Both the position numbers and the translations under genes were made by a program. Source: Oxalobacteraceae sp. CFBP 8761 (lineage in GTDB: Bacteria > Pseudomonadota > Gammaproteobacteria > Burkholderiales > Burkholderiaceae_D). From it: DNA of 64,000 bases. Below are positions 7,377 to 14,316 of the stretch, one piece after another. Location: contig JACYUE010000001.1 of assembly GCA_014841595.1 (NCBI GenBank), forward strand, positions 1,786,996 through 1,850,995, given 5' to 3'. How positions within the stretch are numbered: position 1 is the first letter of the stretch; each line of letters opens with the position of its first letter. The notes below the pieces were generated by a model. The model did no database searches and was not told where the DNA came from. It was given only the letters and a program-made list of their open reading frames with translations.

Positions 7377-8942
7377 ATGGCAACGGACACGTTCATCGAT
7401 TGCGACCTGCTGGTCGTGGGCGCCGGGATCAATGGCGCCGGCATCGCGCGCGACGCCGCCGGGCGCGGCCTCAAGGTCATCCTGTGCGACAAGGATGACC
7501 TTGGCGCGCACACCTCGTCCGCATCGAGCAAGCTGATCCATGGCGGACTGCGCTACCTCGAACACCGCGAGTTCGGCCTGGTGCGCAAGGCCCTGGCCGA
7601 GCGCGAAATCCTGCTGCGCAGCGCGCCGCACATCACGCGTCCGCTGCGGTTCATCATGCCCCATGTGCGTGGCGCGCGGCCGGCGTGGCTGATCCGCGCT
7701 GGCCTGTTCCTGTACGACCGGCTTGCGACGCGCGACTTTTTGCCGGGTGCGGAAACGATCGACCTGGCCGGGCACCGCGCGGGTGATGCGCTCAAGCCCG
7801 GGTTCGCGCGCGCTTTTGCCTATTCGGACGGCTGGGTCGACGATGCGCGCCTCGTCGTGCTCAATGCGCTCGATGCCCACGAACGCGGCGCGCAGGTCAT
7901 GCCGCACACGGCGTGTGACGATATCGTGCGGCGCGCCGACCATTGGGAGGCGCGGCTGGCGCGCGCCGGCGGACCGCTCGCCGTGCGTGCCCGTGGCCTG
8001 GTCAATGCCACCGGGCCGTGGGCGGGGCGCCTGGCCCTGCGCGCGGGCGGCGCCGCGCCGCAGCGTGCGCTGCGCCTGGTCAAGGGCAGCCACATCGTCG
8101 TGCCGCGCCTGTTCAACCATGCCTGCGGCTACCTGTTCCAGCATACCGATGGCCGGGTCGTGTTCGCGCTGCCGTACGAAGACGCGTTCACGCTGATCGG
8201 CACCACCGACGTCGAGTTTTCGGGCGACCCCGGCCACGTGGCCATTGCCGACGACGAGCAACGCTATCTGTGCGCACTGGCCAACGTCTATTTCCGGCGC
8301 CAGATCGCGCCGCGCGATATCGTCTGGAGCTATGCCGGCGTGCGCCCGCTGCTGGCCGACGATGCGGGCACGGCGGCAGCGGTCACGCGCGACTATCACC
8401 TGGCACGCGACGCCGATGGCCCGCCGCTGCTGTCGGTGTTCGGCGGCAAGATCACCACCTACCGCAAGCTGGCCGAGGAAGCGCTTGACTGGCTGGCGCC
8501 GCGACTTGGCCGGTCAGTCTCAGGCGCCTGGACGGCGCGCGCGGTGCTGCCCGGCGGCGACCTGTTCGGTGCTATGCCGGACCGCCGGGGCGTGCTCGAA
8601 TTCGACGGCTGGGTGGCGGCGCTGCGGCAGCGCCACGGCTGGCTCCCGGCGCCGCTCGCGCTGCGGTATGCGCGCGCGTACGGCACGCGCGTGGCGCGCC
8701 TGCTGGATGGGTGCCACGCGCTGAACGACCTTGGCCTGGAGATCGCGCCCGGTCTGTATGAAGCCGAGCTGCGCTATCTGATGGCGCATGAATGGGCGAC
8801 CTGCGCAGCCGACGTGCTGTGGCGCCGCAGCAAGCTGGGCCTGCACCTGCGGCCCGGCGCCGGCAAGGCGGTCGACACGTGGATCGCAGCGGAGCAGGCG
8901 GCAGCAGCAATCGGGCGTGCGCAGGTAGAAGACCCGGTCTGA
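7377..8942 (+). CDS. glpD: Aerobic glycerol-3-phosphate dehydrogenase
   Basis: A membrane-associated FAD enzyme that oxidises glycerol-3-phosphate to dihydroxyacetone phosphate and passes electrons to ubiquinone; 521 residues, the usual length. The N-terminal dinucleotide fold CDLLVVGAGINGAGIARDA (residues 9-27) is followed by the GlpD hallmark SSASSKLIHGGLRYLE, the FAD-contact region VNATGPWAG, FALPYEDAFTLIGTTD and SYAGVRPLLAD. The C-terminal half is the GlpD-type helical domain. A strong ribosome-binding site (GGGGGGAAGG) precedes ATG 7377; longer in-frame starts run into the divergent HD-gene promoter. No glpK, glpF or glpR is adjacent, so glycerol uptake must be encoded elsewhere. Confidence 0.95.
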   Translation: MATDTFIDCDLLVVGAGINGAGIARDAAGRGLKVILCDKDDLGAHTSSASSKLIHGGLRYLEHREFGLVRKALAEREILLRSAPHITRPLRFIMPHVRGARPAWLIRAGLFLYDRLATRDFLPGAETIDLAGHRAGDALKPGFARAFAYSDGWVDDARLVVLNALDAHERGAQVMPHTACDDIVRRADHWEARLARAGGPLAVRARGLVNATGPWAGRLALRAGGAAPQRALRLVKGSHIVVPRLFNHACGYLFQHTDGRVVFALPYEDAFTLIGTTDVEFSGDPGHVAIADDEQRYLCALANVYFRRQIAPRDIVWSYAGVRPLLADDAGTAAAVTRDYHLARDADGPPLLSVFGGKITTYRKLAEEALDWLAPRLGRSVSGAWTARAVLPGGDLFGAMPDRRGVLEFDGWVAALRQRHGWLPAPLALRYARAYGTRVARLLDGCHALNDLGLEIAPGLYEAELRYLMAHEWATCAADVLWRRSKLGLHLRPGAGKAVDTWIAAEQAAAAIGRAQVEDPV

Positions 8943-8973
8943 TCTTCCGCCTGCTGTAGCAACAGAACGTTCA

Positions 8974-8987
8974 TTGATCTACGTCAA
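8974..8987 (+). promoter_or_regulatory. FNR/ANR-type box
   Basis: TTGATCTACGTCAA matches the FNR/ANR consensus TTGAT-N4-ATCAA at nine of ten defined bases. It sits 33 bases after the glpD stop and about 245 bases before the luxR start, in a 289-base intergenic region with no other gene. It is most likely part of the promoter region of the quorum-sensing receptor gene, which would link it to oxygen status. Confidence 0.5.
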
Positions 8988-9231
8988 GACACAAATTTGT
9001 TTTGCGTTAACAAAAGCATAAAGATGAACTGCAGCAGCGAAATTCAATGCGATTGACCTCACACACGACCGGCAAACGCAATCTGCAAGACGGGTTGAAC
9101 TGAAAATAGTTGTTGTCATTGCACGACACCAGCGAAATGGCTGCGTGTAAATATCTTGATTGTTAATTTTCGAGGATTTTGAAGGGGGGTGAACCGACTA
9201 GGATAGCGCTGATGCATATTCTTGTGACCCC

Positions 9232-9984
9232 ATGATTGATACCGCCTTGCTACTCGAGTTGATGGAAGCCAGGGATGCGACCCAGTGGAGCGCGTCCCTG
9301 TTCAATCTCGCGCGAACATTGGGGTTCGATCAAGTGCTGTTCGGGCTGGTCGGTTCGCGCCATGCGCGCTTCGAGTCCGCCTTTTTGCGCAGTAACTACG
9401 CGGACAACTGGCGCGAGCGCTACGACCGCAACGGTTTTGCGTATGTCGATCCGACGGTGGCGCACTGCCTGACGAGCACCTTGCCGATGGTGTGGGAGCC
9501 GGGCCTGTTCGCGTCGGGTACCCAGCAAGCCGGCTTGTACGAAGAGGCGAGCGCGCATGGCATTCGCAGCGGCGTGACGCTCCCGGTGCACGGCCCGCAG
9601 GGGGAATTCGGGGTGATCAGTTTTGCCTCCGATGCGCGGCCGGATATCTCTGCCCAGCGCGCCGTGATGGAAGCCCTGCCGATGCTGGCGCTGGTACGCG
9701 ATTACGCGTTCGCCTCATCGCATCGCTTTCGCGAAGAAGGTATTCGTCCTGAAGAAGGGCGGGGCGCGGTGCCGCGCCTGACCAAGCGCGAACTGGAAGT
9801 CCTGCAGTGGGTCATGGCGGGCAAATCGTCATGGGAGATTGCGCGCATTACCAACTGCTCCGAAGCGACCGTGAACTTCCATCTGGCGAATGTGCGTCAG
9901 AAATTCGACGTCAACACCCGCCAGCAGGCGGTGGTCAAGGCCATCGGCCTTGGATTGATTACCCCTGAAGATCACCATCGCTGA
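9232..9984 (+). CDS. luxR: LuxR-family acyl-homoserine-lactone receptor/regulator
   Basis: A cytoplasmic quorum-sensing transcription factor of 250 residues. The N-terminal half is an autoinducer-binding domain with the key residues of TraR/LasR all present: W60, Y64, D73, P74, W88 and G114. The C-terminal third is a LuxR helix-turn-helix (LTKRELEVLQWVMAGKSS...CSEATVNFHLANVRQKFDV, about 182-240). It is followed on the opposite strand by an RsaL-type repressor that overlaps its last 26 bases, and then by the luxI-type synthase. It should bind the AHL made by that synthase and activate through the box at 10312-10331. The ATG has no strong ribosome-binding site; an FNR-type box lies upstream. 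Confidence 0.93.
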   Translation: MIDTALLLELMEARDATQWSASLFNLARTLGFDQVLFGLVGSRHARFESAFLRSNYADNWRERYDRNGFAYVDPTVAHCLTSTLPMVWEPGLFASGTQQAGLYEEASAHGIRSGVTLPVHGPQGEFGVISFASDARPDISAQRAVMEALPMLALVRDYAFASSHRFREEGIRPEEGRGAVPRLTKRELEVLQWVMAGKSSWEIARITNCSEATVNFHLANVRQKFDVNTRQQAVVKAIGLGLITPEDHHR

Positions 9985-10231
9985 GCTTGCCATTGACATA
10001 CATGCGTAGCAGGATCGACACGGGCGTCGGGATGGCGAGGCCAGTCTCGAAGCGGGAGCCGCTCGACTGGGTGACGCCGAAGCGGCCCCAGAACTTTTCC
10101 TGGCTTTCGCGCTTGGTGATGCGCAGACGGCGCAGTTCATGCGGTGCCATGCGAACAGCACCGGCTGCCTGCATGACGTGGTTGGCGTGCATGTCGGCGC
10201 CGAGCGCGTCAGACATCATTTCGATTGCCAT
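9959..10231 (-). CDS. rsaL: RsaL-type small HTH repressor of quorum sensing
   Basis: A 90-residue XRE-like helix-turn-helix protein. The C-terminal half, ESQEKFWGRFGVTQSSGSRF followed by ETGLAIPTPVSILLRMY (43-78), carries the FWxxFGVTQSxxSRxExGxxxPxPV pattern of RsaL, which in Pseudomonas represses the lasI synthase gene. Location agrees with function: it sits between luxR and luxI on the opposite strand, as in lasR-rsaL-lasI and ppuR-rsaL-ppuI. ATG 10231 has an AAAGGA ribosome-binding site; longer in-frame starts have no similarity and would run over the control region. The last 26 bases overlap the 3' end of luxR. It probably shares the divergent control region with luxI and is itself activated by AHL-bound LuxR. 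Assignment is by motif and context, not by alignment. Confidence 0.8.
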   Translation of the reverse strand: MAIEMMSDALGADMHANHVMQAAGAVRMAPHELRRLRITKRESQEKFWGRFGVTQSSGSRFETGLAIPTPVSILLRMYVNGKLSDGDLQG

Positions 10232-10311
10232 GATTATTCCTTTCGGGAAAGTGAAGCCAGCACTTGGAAAACTGCATAAGCAAAAGTATTGCACCCCCGA
10301 CATTGCTCGCC

Positions 10312-10331
10312 ACCTAGCAGAGCTGATAGTA
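10312..10331. promoter_or_regulatory. lux/las-type box in the rsaL-luxI control region
   Basis: ACCTAGCAGAGCTGATAGTA shows the CTA-N-CAG ... CTG-N-TAG half-site pattern of lux/las boxes, with six of ten dyad positions matching. It lies almost exactly midway between the rsaL start (81 bases away) and the luxI start (80 bases away), so one LuxR dimer could serve either promoter. Confidence 0.6.
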
Positions 10332-10348
10332 CCCACGCTACCCGACTT

Positions 10349-10365
10349 GCATAACGATTTTATGC
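10349..10365. promoter_or_regulatory. Perfect GCATAA dyad, candidate RsaL operator
   Basis: GCATAA-CGATT-TTATGC is a perfect 6-base inverted repeat 18 bases after the lux-type box. If LuxR binds at about -42, this dyad overlaps the expected -10/+1 region of luxI. The known RsaL site (TATGNAANTTNCATA) is likewise a short dyad of TATG/CATA elements at the lasI promoter. Binding is inferred. Confidence 0.45.
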
Positions 10366-10410
10366 CGTTTGCATTTTCCGATCGACCAGATGTCATTTCA
10401 GGGAGGGGTA

Positions 10411-10992
10411 ATGAGCATGCATATCCGGATCGCGCCACGCCGCGCCATTCCATCGAACGAGTTGTGCGAAATGCACTTGCTGCGCGCCCGGGTATTCCGC
10501 GGGCGGCTTGGCTGGGAAGTGCCGGTGTTGTCGGGCATGGAGATCGATGGCTACGACGCCCTCGAGCCGCGCTACATGCTGATGCGCGACGACGCCACGC
10601 TGCGCGGCTGCTGGAGACTGCTGCCCACGGAGGGACCGTACATGCTCAAGGATTCGTTCCCCCAACTGCTCGACGGACAGGCGGCGCCGAGCGACCCGCA
10701 GATCTGGGAGCTGTCACGCTTTGCGCTGGAAACCGATGGGGTGGCCGGTTACGGTTTCTCGGCCATGACGATGGAGTCGATCACCGCCATCATCGACGAT
10801 GCCCACCAGCGCGGACTGTCGCGCTACATCACCGTGACCACGACGGCGATCGAACGCATGCTGCGGCGCGCCGGCGTGGTCATCACGCGGGTCGGCAAGC
10901 CACAGACGGTCGGGATCGAGCAGGCAGTGGCGCTGTACGTCGAGATCGAGCCGACCTGGGACGCGCTGTTTGCCAGGCGTCTGGCATCGTGA
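10411..10992 (+). CDS. luxI: LuxI-family acyl-homoserine-lactone synthase
   Basis: A 193-residue synthase making an N-acyl-homoserine lactone from S-adenosylmethionine and an acyl carrier protein thioester. All invariant LuxI-family residues are seen: R25 and F29 (LLRARVFRGR), W35, D46, D49, R69 (GCWRLLPT), F83, E100 and R103 (WELSRFAL). The C-terminal YITVTTTAIERMLRRAG resembles the LasI region with threonine at the site linked to 3-oxo-acyl preference, so a 3-oxo-AHL is possible. ATG 10411 has a strong GGGAGGGG ribosome-binding site. It is expressed from the shared control region with rsaL. The acyl chain cannot be predicted reliably. Confidence 0.95.
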   Translation: MSMHIRIAPRRAIPSNELCEMHLLRARVFRGRLGWEVPVLSGMEIDGYDALEPRYMLMRDDATLRGCWRLLPTEGPYMLKDSFPQLLDGQAAPSDPQIWELSRFALETDGVAGYGFSAMTMESITAIIDDAHQRGLSRYITVTTTAIERMLRRAGVVITRVGKPQTVGIEQAVALYVEIEPTWDALFARRLAS

Positions 10993-10997
10993 ACGGG

Positions 10998-11025
10998 GGC
11001 CACGGCGCCTGGTACGGCCGTGGCC
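10998..11025 (+). terminator. Hairpin after luxI
   Basis: GGCCACGGC and GCCGTGGCC form a 9-bp stem around a 10-base loop six bases after the luxI stop. There is no T-run, so it may be a stabilising or weak termination structure separating luxI from the kinase gene. Confidence 0.4.
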
Positions 11026-11190
11026 TCGGCAGACGCAGCCGCCGCCCTTGGGCGGTGGTCCGGTGAGAGGCGATTTGTTGCTCGCGTGCCTCATCGGGAT
11101 GGTGACCGTGGTCGCGCCAGGCCGGTGCACCGATATACTCATCTTGATTCTTACCAATATGCGGGGCATGCATCGCCCGAAAGGGGAAGC

Positions 11191-14100
11191 ATGAAGCGAT
11201 CAGCCTTGCGTGGCGCCCGCGCCATCGAACTTGCCGCCGCGCGCGTGGGCCGGCCCATCGTGCTGTGGGGTGGCGGCGTGCTGCTGGCGCTGGCCATCGG
11301 CATGCTGCTGCATGCGGTCGCCAGTGCCGCCGTCGAGACCGACGCCCAGCGCCGCTTCGACAACCTGGCGCGCGGCGCCCAGGAACGGCTCGACAACGCC
11401 ATCGCCTCGTATGCCCGCGCCGTGCGCGCAATGGCCGCCCTGCATGCGGCCGGCGGCGGCAGTGCGGTGCCCGACCGCGCATCGTTTCACCGTTACGCGG
11501 CGGCGCTCGACCTGCCGAATAATTATCCGGCCATCGAAGCCCTGACGTTTGCCACGCGCGTGCCCGACAGCGAGCGCGCCGCCTTTGTTGCGGCCATGCG
11601 CGCCGACCGCAGCGTCGATGTGCGCGGTTACCCGGATTTCCAGATCTTTCCGGCCGGGCGCCGCCCGTGGTACGAAGTGGTGACCTATCAGTATCCGGCC
11701 GACAAGCCGACCCGGCGGCTTGGCTTCGACATGGCGTCCCGTCCGCTGGTCGCGCGGGCGATATCACAGGCACGCGACAGCGGCACCATCGTCGCGTCGG
11801 GACAACCCGTGTTCCTGCCCGACCCGGTGCCACACAACGCGCTTGGCATGCGCCTGCCCGTATACGTCGGGGGCGTGCTGCCGCTGGGCGTGGCAGAGCG
11901 CCGGGCCGCCTATCTGGGCTCGTTCGGCATTTTCTTTTCGGTGCAGGAGCTGGTGCGCAACGCGCTCGTCTCGCTCGAGGCACAACCGCTGCGCGTGAGC
12001 CTGTACGGGACCGGGCGCCGCTATACTGGCCGACCGGGTGCGCCGGCGGCGGGAGATATCCTGCTGCACGGCGTGGACGTGCGCAGCAACCCGCCCGATC
12101 CGGCGCTGCATTTCTTGTCGGTACTGGGCGTGGACTACGTCGGCAACGGCTGGAAAGCCCACTTCTCGGCGCCCATGGACGAGATGCTGGTCGGCGTCGA
12201 CCGCTATGTGCCGTTGGGCGCGCTCGCCGCAGGTTTCATCGGCACGCTGCTGATGTACGGGCTGTTCCTGGCCCAGTACCGGGCGCGCCGCGCCGCCGTC
12301 GAGCAGCGCCTGCTGCTCGACACGGTGCTCGACAACCTCGACGCCGAGGTGTACCTGAAGGACGGCGCGCGCCGCATCCGCTACCTCAATGCCAAGGGCG
12401 CCTCGCGCCTCGGCCGCCCGGCGACGGACCTGATCGGCCGGCCCGATACCGAGGCGATGGACGTGGGACAGGCCGACGCCACCTGGGAGCTGGACCGCGC
12501 CGTGCTGCGGGCCGACCGCCAGAGCAGCGCGCAAGTGGCCCAGGCCGGCCCGGACGGCGCCACGCGCCAGTTGTGGAGCGTGCGCGTGCCGCTGCAGGTC
12601 GACGAAGCGCCGGCCGTGCTGTGCGTATCGACCGACATCACCGAACTGCACCGCCTGAAGGCGCGCGCCGATGCCGCCAGCAAGGCCAAGAGCGACTTCC
12701 TGTCGAACATGAGCCATGAGATCCGCACGCCGATGAACAGCATCATCGGCATGACGCACCTGGCGCTGCAGGCCGGGCCCGATCCGCGCCAGCGCGACTA
12801 CCTCGAGAAGATCTACCACTCGGGCCAGCACCTGCTGGGCATCATCAACGACATCCTCGACTTTTCCAAGATCGAGGCCGGCATGCTCGAACTGGCGACC
12901 GAACGCTTCATGCCCGACGCCCTGATGCGCAACGTCGAGGCGCAACTGGGTACGGCGGCTGCCGCCAAGGGCCTGGGTTTCGATATCGAGATCGCGCCCG
13001 AGCTGATGCGGCCCCTGTGCGGCGATTCGCTGCGCCTCGAACAAGTGCTGCTCAATTTTGCCGGCAATGCCGTCAAGTTCGCCGAGCGCGGCCGCATCAC
13101 GATGCGCGCGCGCCTGGCGCATGCATTTGGTCCGGAGATCCTGGTGCGCTTCGAAGTCGAAGACCGTGGTATCGGCATCGCCCCGAATGCGCTGCAGCAC
13201 CTGTTTACGCCATTCCAGCAGGCCGACCAGTCGGCCACGCGCCGGCATGGCGGCACCGGCCTGGGACTGGCGATCAGCCGCCAACTGGCCGAGCTGATGG
13301 GCGGCGAGGTCGGCGTGACCAGTACCCCTGGCGTGGGCAGCATCTTCTGGTTCACGGCGCGCCTGGCGCTGGACGATGGTGCCGGCGCGCGGGTGGGGGC
13401 GGGCGCCAGTTCCGGCCTGGGCGCAGCGCCCGCGCCGGCCCAGGCGCGCCTGGACGGTTGCGCCGTGCTGCTGGTCGAGGACAACCCGTTCAACCAGCAG
13501 GTCGCGCGCGAACTGCTCGAACTGGCCGGGGCCGATGTCGTCGTCGCGGGCAATGGCGAAGAGGCGCTGGCGGCGATGGCGGAGGCACGCTTCGACTGCG
13601 TGCTGATGGACGTGCAGATGCCGGTGATGGATGGCCTGGAGGCGACCCGCCGCATCCGGCGCGATCCGTGCCTGGCCGGCACGCTCGTGGTGGCGATGAC
13701 AGCCAATGCCGGCGTGGACGACCGCGCGCGCTGCATGGCGGCGGGCATGAACGAATTTCTCGCCAAGCCGGTGGTGCCGGAACTGCTGGCTGCCACCATC
13801 GCGCGCTGCCTCGGGCGCACCACGGCGCCGGTGTCGGATGTCGCCGTCAATCTGCCTGCCGCCACCGCCCCGGGCAGCGCGGTGCTCGACGTGGCGCTGC
13901 TGGCCGCAACGGCCGGGGGCGACCTCGAACGGATGCGCAAATACGCATTCCTGTTCCTGGACACCACGCGCGAGAACCTGGCCGGCATCGACACGGCGCT
14001 GGCAGGCGGCGACCTGACCCACACCGCCAGCCTGGCCCACCAACTGAAGTCGGCTGCGCGCGCGGTCGGCGCCACGGCGTTCGCCGCGATCTGCGAAGAC

Positions 14101-14244
14101 CTGGAAGCGCAGCCGGTGCGCGACCTGCGCGGAGGCGGCACAGCGCAGGCGCGGGCATTGACGGCGCGCCTGCGGGCGCTGCTGGTGCGCATCGAGCGCG
14201 AGGTCTCGGCGCAGTTTGGCGGGCGCGCCAGCGACGGCCGCTGA
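11191..14244 (+). CDS. Hybrid sensor histidine kinase (CHASE-PAS-HisKA-HATPase-REC-Hpt)
   Basis: A 1017-residue inner-membrane hybrid kinase. In order: transmembrane helix about 21-43; periplasmic CHASE-type domain about 65-320 (PNNYPAIEALTFATRVP, DFQIFPAGRRPWYEVVTYQ); second helix about 340-362; PAS about 370-480; HisKA with phospho-acceptor H509 in SHEIRTPMNS; HATPase with N-box NFAGNAVKFAE and GTGLGLAISRQLAELMGGEV; receiver with D807 in LMDVQMPVMDG; and Hpt with H950 in AHQLKSAARAVG. It therefore carries a whole His-Asp-His relay and would pass phosphate to a separate response regulator. CHASE domains sense small molecules outside the cell. The start at 11191 follows AAGGGGAAGC. It lies 198 bases after luxI on the same strand; any functional link to quorum sensing is unproven. 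Confidence 0.92.
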   Translation: MKRSALRGARAIELAAARVGRPIVLWGGGVLLALAIGMLLHAVASAAVETDAQRRFDNLARGAQERLDNAIASYARAVRAMAALHAAGGGSAVPDRASFHRYAAALDLPNNYPAIEALTFATRVPDSERAAFVAAMRADRSVDVRGYPDFQIFPAGRRPWYEVVTYQYPADKPTRRLGFDMASRPLVARAISQARDSGTIVASGQPVFLPDPVPHNALGMRLPVYVGGVLPLGVAERRAAYLGSFGIFFSVQELVRNALVSLEAQPLRVSLYGTGRRYTGRPGAPAAGDILLHGVDVRSNPPDPALHFLSVLGVDYVGNGWKAHFSAPMDEMLVGVDRYVPLGALAAGFIGTLLMYGLFLAQYRARRAAVEQRLLLDTVLDNLDAEVYLKDGARRIRYLNAKGASRLGRPATDLIGRPDTEAMDVGQADATWELDRAVLRADRQSSAQVAQAGPDGATRQLWSVRVPLQVDEAPAVLCVSTDITELHRLKARADAASKAKSDFLSNMSHEIRTPMNSIIGMTHLALQAGPDPRQRDYLEKIYHSGQHLLGIINDILDFSKIEAGMLELATERFMPDALMRNVEAQLGTAAAAKGLGFDIEIAPELMRPLCGDSLRLEQVLLNFAGNAVKFAERGRITMRARLAHAFGPEILVRFEVEDRGIGIAPNALQHLFTPFQQADQSATRRHGGTGLGLAISRQLAELMGGEVGVTSTPGVGSIFWFTARLALDDGAGARVGAGASSGLGAAPAPAQARLDGCAVLLVEDNPFNQQVARELLELAGADVVVAGNGEEALAAMAEARFDCVLMDVQMPVMDGLEATRRIRRDPCLAGTLVVAMTANAGVDDRARCMAAGMNEFLAKPVVPELLAATIARCLGRTTAPVSDVAVNLPAATAPGSAVLDVALLAATAGGDLERMRKYAFLFLDTTRENLAGIDTALAGGDLTHTASLAHQLKSAARAVGATAFAAICEDLEAQPVRDLRGGGTAQARALTARLRALLVRIEREVSAQFGGRASDGR

Positions 14245-14316
14245 CCAGCCCGTTTATCCCTACCGTCAGGGGGCCAAACGCGGTATGCTTTGGTCCCGAT
14301 TGCCCACGCCCAGCGC

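Noticed and set aside
11764-14043. 759-codon frame opposite the histidine kinase
   Set aside because: Typical antisense shadow of a GC-rich gene; no domains.
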